Positions 12,601 through 25,855 of a stretch of 64,000 nt of DNA are shown piece by piece. The position numbers and the translations under genes are program-made. How positions within the stretch are numbered: the first letter of the stretch is position 1; every line of letters starts with the position of its first letter. The notes under the pieces were generated by a model. The model ran no database searches and was not told the DNA's origin. It saw nothing but the letters and a program-made list of their open reading frames with translations. Source of the DNA: Pipra filicauda. Its lineage: Eukaryota; Chordata; Aves; Passeriformes; Pipridae. The stretch covers positions 806,001 to 870,000 of the forward strand of contig NW_024104304.1 in the NCBI RefSeq assembly GCF_003945595.2, given 5' to 3'.

Positions 12601-15600
12601 GTGAAGAAGAATTTAAAACAGCAAAGTGAATACACAGCTCTAAATGTGTCAAAACAGTCTCTGGAAATAAACAAAACAGTAATATGTAAAATCACAGCTG
12701 AATGATAGATTTTACACATTATTTAATATTTGCAGTATTTAATATTAGGTCTTTCTCATAAGTCCAGAAATAAAACCAGTGGCATTCCCCAGAAACTGAG
12801 TAAAAATGTAGTCGCTGTTACAAAGTCTGTTGAAACAAACAAACCAACCAAGCCTGCATATGCATCTCAGCCCCACTATTCAGTGAAAAAACTCTTCATT
12901 TCAGAGAGTTCACAATTCTCTTTTCTCCAAGTTGTTCTTTGCAAAGCAGAAGTTACTAAAATAGCCACATTGCTGATGTATCTGAAAGAGAAAGGTGGGA
13001 AGGTTTGTAACCTGAGATAACCTACTTAACAGAAGAACTATACCTTAAAAAAGATATAAAGTACATTTAAATTGATGCAGAGCCTTACTGTTTTTATGAA
13101 AGATTCAGAGAGTTTTGAACCCAAGAGCATAAATCAAAAATTATTAGCAAAAATTACTAGCAAAATGTACACTTGTCTACTTAGAGGTATCATTTTACAT
13201 GTGGCCATAATCCTATTGTCAATTTAAACTCTCTCCCTTTGTATGTGACCATATGAGTCTGTAAAAAGCAAGTGCCAGGCTGATATTCTGCACTCTGAAA
13301 TTTACTAAGTGAATTCTGAATCTTGCTTGGAGCATTGCACCTTATGTCAGTAAATGACATAATATATCTAAAGCCTTCTTCAAAATTACACTAATATCAC
13401 TGGCTATAGATCATCCCCAACTCTGTAGGCACAGTACAAAATACATAGATTTTTTTTCCTCCTAAGACTACTCCTTAATACCTCTGCTCGGACAATCTTA
13501 AAAACTAAAACAATAGGAACACAATCCATCTGATCTAACCACAGAAGTCTACAGTACGAAGGCATCCAACTAAAGGAGTCAACAGGTTTTCTTCTCAAGC
13601 AATGAAGAAAAACAATCTCTTTCAGGACTATCTTTGCTCTGCTAATGACAAAAACAGACCTACACAGCTAACACATTAAAATATCTCCATCTGTTCCGAA
13701 GAACCCAACTGAAAACCCAAAGGATACTCCAACTATTGAACTGGAAGTGAGCCGAAAAGAAAAACCAAAACATTTAAATCACTTAAATTTACAAATGTTT
13801 CACTTTGCAATTTGTACAATTAACATTTTTAATCCATTCAACATGCTTTATTACTGCTAGTCTTAAATTATTAAGCCACTTGAACATTTTCAGTAAAAGG
13901 CAAAGTCAAAAATCAATACAATTCTGTTTCTAGACACAATGTGTACAGATATTACTTTTTTTTAACAGCAAGGAAGCTTCAATTATTTGAAAGGCTTGTG
14001 CCCACAAGTTGGGTGCTAACAGAGTTTGAAGGGGTTTTCAGCACCCTACAGATCTGGAGAACAAGAAGTACACAAATGATTTGTACATCTTGTCATACCT
14101 TTACATCATACTATGACAAATTCCACTATAAACTGTACTGATACACCAGCTACCCCAATTCTGCTTCCAAAATCATTGTACCAGAGAACCCCAAAAGATC
14201 CATCTTCCAGATTTAGCTGCCGAGCCAGAAGCAGAAAGGTACGTGGATTTCATATGAATTACAATACCAAATGAGTGTGCTTGTATAACACCTCTCTTCA
14301 GGAAGTGACTGTACTCTTTTATAAGTTCCACCTCCCTTTGCTCTAAAATAATTAATTTTGAGTCCTTCATCCCCAAGGGCTTCAAAATAATCTGTAGCCA
14401 AATTTTCAGTTTCAGTCTTACTCACATGTTTTAAAAACCATAACATATAGTCCCAACTGAGCAAAACAAATAATTCACTAAAAACCCAAGAGCCAGTTTC
14501 TGTTCTCACAGAACTAAAATAAAGCATATGCTGACTTTTGTGGTAGCTGATTTTCTTCAGTCCTGTAATCTGAATTTTTGTTATATTTCATTTAATCTGA
14601 TGGAGAAGGATGGAAAACGGTACAGAAGAACACCAAGAATCACCATTTTCTCTTGGAACTCTTAAGTCTATAATAATGTACTTCAAGCTCAAAAACAAAA
14701 ATTATAGGTAGACAAAAGTCATGAAAAACACAACTAGAACACAAATATTTCAGAAAATTCTGAGTCCTGGAAAGAACTCTAAATCAGACTATAGACTGAT
14801 CTACCACCTAGTCACTGTGAGGACTGCATTCTATGTTGCCCGGCTCTGTCTAAATCTTTAAAGATCTAAAACTCAGTTGGAGATTTGTGCTATAAGAGGA
14901 GATGAAATATAACCTTAAGAAGTCTAATGTACTCCAAGACAGGGAACACACGAGCCAACAGAGACGGGATGACAGCAAGGGGGACAGGCTGAGTGACGTG
15001 CCACCTGCTTGTCCCAGGCAGAGGGATTGATTACCACCACTGGAGTTGCCAGACCAAAATTTGCCTCTCTGTCCAAGTTAGGTTATATTTTTAGTATTTG
15101 AAAATATTACTGCACTATTAATGGATTTCATCCTAATAGCTTTTTATTATCATTGCAATATAGAATTAGCAGTGCTTTTATACACAGGGATTTTACACCC
15201 TAAAAGCAGAAATCATATGCTAAATAAGAACAATCATGAACTTAGCTCATGACCTGAAGACCTTGCACCCTGACAGACAACAGCCAAGCACCAAGTCAAG
15301 GAGGGTTCCTGGCATGCAAGGTTGTATGACAGAGCTGATGAAAGGAAACCAGGTGACAGCAATGACCACAAAGGAGGAAAAGGGCTCTCAGAACAGCCCC
15401 CAGCAGCAATAATGCAAAAGAAAACTGAACCATGTGTTCACCCACAGAGAAGATCTGCCTTCTCACTTACACTTGTTACTCAAACAGGAAAGAAACACAT
15501 CCTTACAACAGATGGATGGACAAAGTTGCCAGAACCACGCTCCTGAAACCAAGAGCAAACCTCTGTGAAGGCTAACAGCACGAGGACTGGGTTGAACAGG

Positions 15601-17250
15601 CCTGTTCTCTCATATATGTCATTGCATATGTAATATAAGGCTTTGATTTGTCCTTAATACTATGGTGACATACAAGAAACACCACAGAGTTGAGTTTGTT
15701 AGGCCAAAATAGATGTTTTGCAGCTTGCAGGCAAGGCCATGACCAAACCAGCCAGAGGGAATAAGGAAGGGCATAAAGGAGGTCAGGTTATGGCACCTGG
15801 TCACATAGGTCAACCACTGAGCAGGACACTCCCCAGCTGAACTGCTACATTACCCACACTACCTTACTAAAAACAAAGTCACGTGCCACTTAAGAGTGTC
15901 TACATTTCTCCCAGTCCTTTAAAAGAAGCTCTTTTTTTCCTCCAAAAGCTAAGAGTCCAAAGCTTGGCTTGTAAACCACAAATAGTTACTGCCTGAGGTA
16001 AAAGGATCAAATGAATTACTGTCTGAAATTACTGTAACAAAATAAGATACAGTCTGCCTAGTCACAAGATATGAAGTACTTGATTTTACACTACTATAGT
16101 AACAGTGCGATTACAACTTTTGATGGAGAGAAATTTATTTTCAATTGCAAAGGATTTTGTTAATGCCACATTCTACACATCAGGATTGTTTTACAGTTGC
16201 TGCAGCAAATTCAACCTCACAAAAATTGTGTTCTTTCATGTAAGGTACAGGTAAAGAGTAACAGACCTGATTAAATGATCCCCTAGAAAATCAGCAATAT
16301 TTTCTGCCAATAACAATGAAGAAGGTGTGAATTAACTTCACAAAAGTGCTCCATGAACCACATACAGACATGATCCAGCAAAGCCCCAATACAGAGAACT
16401 TCTGAAACTGTTCCCATACCAGAATGGGACTATATATTTCTTAGCCATAAATTGCTAATAAGAATATCAATTTCTGTGAGTCATGAAAGAATATCAGATC
16501 CAGAATTGTACAGACTAGAAACAAGGAGTAATTGGGGCAGATGCTGCAGCAGTCCATGACTTAGAAAGCAGTAAGCAGAACAAGATCTTTCAAGCAAAAG
16601 TCCAGGACATTTGTGCTACAAGAAATATTTTAAACACTGTATTTTATGACTAAAGAAGTAAAGACTACTGAATATTAACAATCAAAAGGTAAAGAAAACA
16701 CAAAAGGTAAAAAGGTAAAAAAAAAGCTGTGTAACAGCCAGGCTTGGCACCACTGTCTTTGCAGAGGCAAACATTCTATAGACTAATTTCTTAATGAGGT
16801 TGTACCCCATCACAATAAAAAGCAAAATTACAATATTTATTAACATTACAAATCTTAAAGGCTGGATCAGAGACCAGTTTCCCAGGCAGATCAGTATTTT
16901 CTTGGACCAATTACACAGTGCTGAGAACTGCCACCAAAATCTCTGAGGGATACATGACAGTGCTGCAGATGGAGAAGAAGCTCATTCAGAAAACCATGAT
17001 TTTGTAAAGCATTATTTAGAATAGTAGCTGTAGCAGAAGTTCTGGCTTCTACAAAAATATGATTATTTATGAAGGAACAAATTCCTTAAGATTAACTCTG
17101 ACAGTGTTCCTAAGGAGGTTAAAAAAAAAAAGTGAACCCAAGTCTGTCTTTAATTCTTTCCTTCAGGTCTTCAGTGGACTGACTGAACCAAATCAGCAGG
17201 ACTCTGGATGTGTTTACAAGCATAATTCTGTCCATGACTTTCAAGGATAC

Positions 17251-17264
17251 TTTTTTTTTTTTTT
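17251..17264 (+). repeat. Homopolymer run of 14 T
   Basis: An uninterrupted T run in intronic sequence. It is followed by AAATCACAC and has no associated element I can identify. Confidence 0.85.
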
Positions 17265-19694
17265 AAATCACACAGCCTACAGCACAGACATTGCTCATTT
17301 TCTGAAATTCATAAGCACTGTAGATGTGATGGATCTTGACTCTCCAAATGCCACCCTAGAACAGCTGCACAAAGCCTATTACTAATATGGGGCAAGAATG
17401 TCACTCTACATTGAACAGCTCCAGTTACAACACAATAGCAATTGTTAAAATATTCACTTCTAGGCAGCTTGCTGGGTTACAGGTTTCAATAAGTATGGTA
17501 AATAAAGTGAAAAACTCAACTGTAGGGAAAAAAAATCAGAATCATTAAGCAAAAATAAATTCATGCTTGCAATGTTAAAAATAACACAGATGAGTCATGG
17601 TTACCAATAGCAAATGGAAGCTCATGCCCTGTTCAAAGTGGCTAGCTTAGACATCTTCAGACAGAAACATTATAAATATACAAACACACCCAGTTTCAAA
17701 ATAAATCCCTTGAAAATAAAACAAAAATATGAAACTTTAATTAGAAATCAAGCCATAATAAATGAAAAGCAGTAACACGTCCATTGGCATATATTTAGGA
17801 AACTGCCAGTACAATGGAGGACTAGTGGACGTATTAAATGTTCTCACAGGAAAATCTCTAACTTGCACTGAACACACCTAAGTAAGTAGACAGTTAAAAA
17901 TAAGCACTTTAGTATGAAAGAGAGTAACAAGAAAGGCATCGAAGCTATTCATGTCACCTCCCTACAGGCAGCATGCCCTCTGCTCAAGCCTGTAGGCATC
18001 AGATAAGCAGGTGCCAGGGTACTCTGATGGTTGGTCCCCATTATTTCACTGGGCCCTGTCTTTGCAATACTGCATGAGCTGTATTTCACTTTTTGGTCTT
18101 CACACAACCAAGTGAGGCAATAGAAAGTTAGAAGACAAAAGACAGGGAAAAGATAACATATTTTATTGTATTTCCTTGTTAGTACTATGGTAGTGATTGA
18201 TTGCCTTCCGTCATGCAAAGTACTCAAAAATACAGGAATGGGCACCTATTGTAATTTTTTTTTTTTAATCTTTAGGTCACATTTCTGCAAGAACTGTTTC
18301 AAACTAAAGCCCCTCCAGAGAAAAGTGTAAAGGAAGTAAGTGAAAATAATCTTACAGCTCCACCTGCACTTCTTGTACCACCCAGTCCATCAGCAATGAT
18401 TACAGAAAGTAAAGCAAGATGAAGCAACACTGTCTACTCAAGAGCATATATATATATTTGTAAAAGTATATATTTATTTTATACATTAATAAAAATTAAT
18501 ATAAATTTAACATATGTACATATAATAAAAATAAAACTCCAGGTTGTTATGCAATGGGATCATTGAAGAGAAATGCAATTCCAGAATGAAATAGGAAAGC
18601 CCCTTCTCCACAAATCTTTTTTCAAAGAACCTCTCCCTCCAATATTACTTTTAGCATAGGATTTTATCATTTTAGTAACTATGGTGCAAGGCCCATTAAC
18701 AGAAAAAAAAATTAAACTGGTTTGGGAAATAATCAAGACAGATAGCTGCAGCTCAGCCACACACTCAATCCTCATTCATTCAGAAGATTCCTACAAGGCC
18801 CATGCTGCCTCAGAATCAGGTACAAGCCCTCTGAACTAGCTCCTAGCACAAGTCTTGATTTCCATGATGTTACTGGGAGCTTCGTTGTAACTTTTTTAAC
18901 TTTGCAATTTCCGAAATGCTACTTTTTTTTTTTCAGTGATACTCCCAATTCTCACACCTACAGAATAAATTGGAAGGAGGAAGCACCAGCTTCAGAAGCA
19001 GTCAAGAAATGAGATAAATTTAAAAAAATATTTTAAACTAATCTCACCTAAGTTGATGAACACCATCACCTTATGTTATTCCAGTTTAAACTGAACGTAC
19101 AAACTAGATAACAGTGGATTAAGATCAATGAAAATAAATCATTCTTCTGGAGCCAGCTTCTCCACATGAGGAATCCTGTAACTGGGCATATAGACAAGCC
19201 TTTTAAACCCTGCAGTTCAATTTTAATGACTGCTATTAACACTTAGTTTGTTTTAAAGACCCATTCATGTAGTCTGGTCCACATTTGGGCAGATCTAACT
19301 GTAAAGATTTGTTGACATTTTTATCTCAGGTTTGCAACTTTCATCCTACCAATTTCTATTCCAAGTCAGAGTGCTGATTTGTAATCATATAGTCTTTTAA
19401 CTTAAAACTGAGGAAAAAATATTAAACTAGTCCAATACTAGGGTCTTCTCTCTCTACCAGTAGTCTGATGAAGCAAATTATGACAATAAAAAGGCCTTTG
19501 CCTGCTATACAGAACAGCCATGAAAGTAGGATGACACATGCTGTCTGCAGTTCCAATGTATTTTTGGACAGAAAAACTGAGCGCAGATCAAGTTTTCCTG
19601 GGCTTGGCTTCCAGACAGTATTCTTCAAAGCCCTTTCCCCACCTACTGCTGCAGCTCTTCTCATTCCTCCTCTGCAAGTGTCTGGCTTTCTGTG

Positions 19695-19738
19695 ACTCTC
19701 CTTCCTTTCCCCCCCCCCCCATCTCCTCCTTCTAAATG
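19695..19738 (+). repeat. Pyrimidine-rich tract with a run of 12 C
   Basis: C and T predominate, with an uninterrupted C run at 19709-19720. The surrounding 19620-19920 is also pyrimidine-rich on the plus strand. No gene is seen there. Confidence 0.75.
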
Positions 19739-21139
19739 TCCTATTCCTGATCTCCTGCTCCCCTCCACTGTACTGATATTTCCCCCTCCCTGTTTTTTGC
19801 CAGTTTGATGCCCCTGTCCCTACACTATTTCATCATCCCCTCATTCTTGTTTTAAATCTCTCCATCCACTGCACTCCTCATCCAAAGAGGACGTGCCCCT
19901 TTTCCTCCATGTTACATGACAGTCAGCAGAAAGAACAGATACAAGAGACAACTTTGCAGATATAACGTAATTGAGATGCTCAGCATGGAAACATCACAGC
20001 TCCGCCTATAAAACATGGATTAACCACATGTCCTAGAGGTAAGTGTGAGACAGTTGTGCTTTGCTAAAGCCAACAGAGAAGCTCTTGAAAATGATGTCAC
20101 ATTTCATCCTAAATTTTACAGCCATGAAGTTGTAACTGTCTTAGAGCAATCCTTTTAATTATTTTTTAATTAGTTGCAGCACAAAGTTCTTTTATTCCTC
20201 ATTTTAAAAGCCAATAATCTCCTATTTTCTATAAATTGTTTAGGTGTTTACAGCATGTTAACTTCATCTCTTCATTTTAGTTCACTTCAACAGAACATCA
20301 TCTGGTTGCACTCATGCTGTTATTAAAGATTATGGCAGCAGTGTTTACTATTAGTAAACAAATTGATTTGTTTATGTTTGTTCTTCACCACAAAAGCTAA
20401 ACTACTTTAACTCATGATCCCTCAATCTCTCCAAACTCAGCTCTTTTCTTTGCAAAACTGGATAATACCGTTTTCTTTGCCTTTTTCAACAGCTTTTTTT
20501 CTGCAAGTGCACTTGTAAACAGAAATAACAGTCCTCTTGCACTTTCCTAACTATGAAAACAGGCTTCATTTAAGGGAAGGCTTCTGCCATTGCTCCCTCT
20601 AACTCTCACCGTCTGAGAATTAATTAGCACAGTGCCAATATATGGTGTCTGCAGCACAGCTCATCCAGCAACCTATCAAGTCCCATCTCCAGCTCAAGGC
20701 AGAAGAGAGGAAAAGGCAACAGCCCTGCTTGGGCTCCAGGAGTGACAGGGTGAACAAACCACCCAAGACAGAGTGAAAGGTTAAAGTGACCTTGTCTCAC
20801 TGCAGCTGTAAAGCAGATCACACCCTGAAGAAGAAATTAAAACAAATGGAAACATGTTCTGGTTGAAGTAGTCCAAGAAGGAGAAATTACTTCATCTTGG
20901 TGCCAGAAAGGGGTATCAAAAAAGACATGGACCATTTAAATGATCAAATCCATCTTGAGCAAAACCAGGAGGTAATCTAGGTAACTACTGCAGCATGTCT
21001 GCTTCTGTCTTTGGCTGTCCAACAATGCTGCAGTTGAATTGGCTGCCAAAGAAAAGAAATCTGGAGACGCTTCTGTTGTTAGTTGTTTGGTTGGTTGGGG
21101 TTTTTTTCAGCTTTTTTCCTGTCAGGGCATATCTGGAGC

Positions 21140-21390
21140 CAGCAACAACCTGGGTGCTGAGGGCATCAGGAGTTCCCCATGGAAGGAGCAGCAGGTCAGG
21201 GATCTGGAGACTGGCCCTGTTGTGCAATCCTGGGGCAGGAGCTGCCATGGGGCCTGGGTCATGGGCACATGGGGGAGTCCTAGTGCAGGTAGACCCTCAG
21301 GACTGGCAGTGCCCTTGGGGCCTGGAGGTTCATCAGGTCCTGGCTGGATGCACTCCAGTGAGCTGCCGGTGAACAGCTCAACTATGCACA
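21140..21390. other. Unassigned GC-richer patch
   Basis: The patch is rich in CTGG, GGGG and CCTGGAG words, is poor in CpG, and is bordered on both sides by AT-rich sequence. The composition resembles decayed LTR sequence of birds, but I do not recognise a family. Open frames exist in several phases, which argues against one coding exon. Confidence 0.4.
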
Positions 21391-22910
21391 ACTACCATTT
21401 CATCTAAACAGTTTTAGCATGTCATACAGTCTCTTGTAAGAGACATTTTAAAGTTACAAATAAACATGTAATGGCACTCCACATGCTGTGTATGTGAATT
21501 TGTGTATTAATGCAAGCTATTTATCTTCTGCAATGATTGCAGATAAACAGTGTAATAAACAACAGAGCTTTCAGATCTCAAAATACACAGAAACAGTAAG
21601 TTAGAGAGTTAGAATTTTACAAAGTATATACTTCTGTTTTCATTTAAGAAAGATACCTTGGTTCAAAAACTGGATATTCATAAGTATGATTTAAATCAAT
21701 AGTCTGCCAAATCTTTCTAGTTCTCTTTTTATCCCATCAGTCCACATATTCCCAAGCACTTTGTTTCCTTCATGCAGAGGACAGATGTATCCTCCCCTCC
21801 CACCTACCGAAGTGGTACTGTAATACAAATATTTAAATGATAACAAATGGGTGTGCCTTGCATCCATGCAATTCCTTTGCCAAAGTTAAATCACCACTGA
21901 AACCGAGAGATTTGCATCACTATTCAACAGAAGTAAAAAAAAAACCCAACAAACCAGGCCAAGAATGATGAAAATAAATGGACTATCACATTCCAGGCAC
22001 AACTGAGTTTTTCCTCATGCTCTCCCATTAAAAAAATTAGGAAGATTCATACGTTTTTAAAACTATTTTCTTCTTTGATAAGGGCAGCTCCTGCATCAGC
22101 ACAGGCTCTTACCCTCCATGTCACTGCATAAGGAACACACTAAGCAGTCAGCTGTGTTTTTCCTCTTCTGCAGCAGCTCCCAGCAATAATTTCACATGAC
22201 ACATACAACACATTCATCATGTAGACTAAGATGAAGCCATGCTGTTGTTATTACTTTTGAACTGTTCTTCTCTAACTTGTTTGGCACTAAATGGTTTGCC
22301 CATCACAAAGAAAAGATCTTTATGGGTCAACACCCTTGATGCATCACTTGAGGAATGGTCTGAAATACAGAGAAGACTTCAATGTGCAAATGCTTGTAAA
22401 ACATTACAGATTTAAAAGCACAACAGAAATTTCTTCTAGGTGGCAGCTGTCAATTCAACCATCTGAGGCTTAACAATGAATGTTACTGCAGGGCAGTTTT
22501 AGAGCTGACTTCAGTCACAGTCTATTGAGCTGGTCTTTAGAGAAAGACATATTAAGGAAAACACAGATTCTGATCCCAAATGAAAAAACAAGGAAGCGTC
22601 ACAAATCATATTCGTGTGACAAATGCAACAGAAAGGTAAGATATTCATGACTCAATTCGTATTAGAGTTTATCAGTTTTACATTTAACCCCTTAAACTTC
22701 AGGGACATGAGAGTTTCCCAAACATGTTGCACCACTGTGAAGTATAAGCATTTATTTAATGACTACACTAAATACCAAACAATTCAAATAATCTCAGTTA
22801 ATATAAATATGAACAATTAAAACCTTGTATACTTCTATTTTCTTAAAAGTTTATAGTCCAAACAAGAGATCCTACAGTCAAACACTTCTGTTAACCTCTG
22901 TGAGATCAAG

Positions 22911-22950
22911 ACAGATATTTTATTTATATAACAGATACTTTATTTATATA
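22911..22950 (+). repeat. Tandem duplication of a 20-bp unit
   Basis: Two adjacent 20-bp copies (22911-22930 and 22931-22950) differ at one base, T versus C at the ninth position. The unit is AT-rich and ends in TTTATATA. Confidence 0.9.
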
Positions 22951-24607
22951 AATATAACGGTCTGGGAGCTGACTGTGATTCCAAAGAGGAAAGTACCACC
23001 GTCATTGTAACAACAGCTGTGCAGCCACAAAGATCAAACTATCCAGAGGCAAAATCTCACTCCCATGGCCATGGTATGACAAGCATCCTAAAACGCTTTG
23101 GCATTTTCCAAAGGACCACCAAACCCAAAGATACAGGCCTGATGACCTAGAGGGAGTACCCAAGAGGAGTAACATGAGAATCCAAATTCACAGCATCTGA
23201 CTTCTGCAGAAACAAAGGTTTAGCTTTGGCTTTCAGTTATAGCCACTGAAAAACACAGTGACAAGCTGTGATGCTTCAGAACAAGAGTTATATATAAAGT
23301 GAAAAATAATAGCATCAATTTTTAGTAGTGGCCTTTTGAAGCAGCTATGAGCGATGACTAAGACAATAAAAAGCAGTGACAAGTATAAACCCACCACAGA
23401 CTTCAATACTATATTTAAATCATATTTTTATGTCAGTGTAATACTACAGATGAAAATTAAAATCTTTTGAGTTGACAGCTGTGGAGCAAGAGGAGTTGTA
23501 TTTCCCCAGTAGTGAAAGAGATTGAAGTTAGAAACTTGAGTTTCAAGTCCTTCAGCTCCCACTTCTGTTGTAGAATACAGGAGACAAACAGCAAGGAGGC
23601 AACCAAAATGCTTCCTGACAGAATTCTCCCTGTACAGGTGGCATCCACAGGGGCTTTGCATGTCCAAAACAGAGACCTAGCAGAGAGAAATCTTCCCTCA
23701 TGAGTATTTTTCAGGAGTTCCTCTCTTTCTGTTACATTTTTGTGAATTATTTTTCACACCGTGTGATTCCAAAGGTGTGTTTCTTCCATAACAGCAGACC
23801 ATTATCTTTGTGTACCATTTGTATTTGTCTGAATAATCAGCTATACAGTCTTCATAGACATTTATCACAGTAAAGCAGCAGCAGTGAAAATGAGAACATC
23901 TACATTACAACTGCTCTTTTGGGGAACAAATGCTCTCCTCCATTACAGGAAAAGAGGATTCAGAAGTATGTAGGGAACCACCATGATCCCTTGATACTGA
24001 ATTGGTTAGTTTTATTGTACATCCATGCTTAAACACAAATTATTATAATAAAGGCGGGGAAGAGAAGGCTTAGGAATGCACTCCTTAATTGTTGCTTAAC
24101 TGTTACCAAAATAATATGTGAAAAAAATAGGTAAAATGGAGGTATCCCAGCTCAACAGAAAGGGGCACAGCAGACATCAGCAAGAGGATTTAAGCTACAG
24201 AGCTGCCCATCCTCTTAAGTGAAGCATGCGAACTTTCTATAACAACTGAAACAACATAAATAAGCAACATAGTTACATAGTCACCTACTTCCGATCAATT
24301 CCTAGTTCACCTAAGTTTACCTTTTTTCATTAGCAGAAAAGGAGCAGGTAACATCTGAGGTGACTAATATCGACTGATGTCACGTTATCAGAATTTGTAC
24401 CTGTACATTTTTGCAGATAAACAGTTAATTGATATATAGAGTTAACAATGTAGAGAAGCCACGTTTGGAATCTGCTACAGCAACCAAGAAGAAAGCAGGA
24501 TTTGAAAACAATCTTGGAAGATTTAATCTTCAGTATTTTTAAGCCTGTCATTTGAGTACCTAAAATTTGGGTGCCAAAGCAAGCAAGATTGATTCAGCAG
24601 TCTGATG

Positions 24608-24642
<35 letters not shown>
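24608..24642 (+). repeat. Homopolymer run of 35 A
   Basis: A pure A run of 35 bases. No polyadenylation signal, pseudogene or SINE is seen upstream of it on the plus strand, and nothing on the minus strand downstream of the T run, so it is called a mononucleotide repeat rather than a retroposon tail. Confidence 0.9.
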
Positions 24643-24644
<2 letters not shown>

Positions 24645-25855
24645 CCCAAATAGCAACACTTCAATGTATATTTGTGTATCAATATAATATTTAAATCTTA
24701 GGAAAAAAGTCTTAAAATTCTCCTGTGAAAAAATGGCAACTCATTTCAATTGAATAAATTCACCTTCTCTTAAACCAATCTTAATGCTGTTCATCTATTA
24801 AATATGTCAAACAATCAAATAGTGGTTAAAAAAAATTCTTCCTAAAGTTTTACTATGAGGGCAATTGCCAGCATCCAGTGTTATTTCAGTAGGCACTGAC
24901 TTTGTGAAGAAAATAAGTAACGTGATTTAAATTTACTTTTAAATAAATCCCTAAACCCTCTCATAACCATTAACTATTAGCACCTAATAGCATGTTATTA
25001 CACTCACTGTCTCTCATTTTCTAGAAACAATAAAAAAAACACTGTTCAACATCTTTAATGTAGAAAGCTGGGTGGCAGGGTTAATATTATTAGAGTCTTA
25101 AGTTTTAATACAGTGGAAACCTGGCATGAGTCTCATAGAGTTCAGGATGATGGAAGAGATGCTGAAATAGCCAGAGAATGAGATTAATTCCGTGTTCAGG
25201 AACCTGATCTGAGCCTCTTGAGCCATATGCGAGGTAGCAATGCCAGAATGCAATATGTCTTTCCACCAAGAAAATGGATTCAGCGTATCAATAAATCAGA
25301 GAGAAGTAAAAATAACCAGCATCAACTTTTCCCTTCCAGGGATGAGAAACTGGAAAACACTGAGGGATTCTGTCTTGTTACGTAGCTACTTTTAAGAGGC
25401 ATCTCATTATAGAGCTTCCAGAACCAGAATTGGCATCAGGAAGCAAATTGCTAGCAAAAGAAATCTTAAAGCTATGCAGCATGAATAACAGGGCTGTGTT
25501 CTCCCAGGCAGGCCAGCTTCCTGATTCATACTCCCTCAAACTTAACCCCCAGCCCCTGAGGTGCACTCTTCCAAAAAGCTCTTTTGGTTTTATTAGTATT
25601 CAAATTCTAATTCAAATCACCTAAATGATGACCTTAGGTAAAGGATGCAATTGGTAGCAGTTGAATATTGGTAGTTCTCACTACTAGTACAATACTGCTA
25701 CTTCTCACTAAGCAGCTGGGTATCACAATGAGAACCTGCAATAGCTTCAAGCAGTCTTCCAACAGAATTATGTTTCTAAAGCTAAAATAAAAACACTAAC
25801 AGGAAAAAATGCAGGCCTCCATGATCACTACAGATGAAGACTTAAGCTATGAAAT

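Larger units (their letters stand above)
5204..25855. other. Repeat-poor DST intron
   Basis: About 20 kb of AT-rich DNA with only simple repeats and small duplications. A GC-richer patch at about 21140-21390 is not assigned. The open frames are short, unrelated to each other and without domains. Conserved regulatory elements may exist but cannot be seen without comparison. Confidence 0.6.

Noticed and set aside
24540..24642. Processed pseudogene or SINE ending in the long A run
   Set aside because: There is no polyadenylation signal, no recognisable body and no visible target-site duplication.
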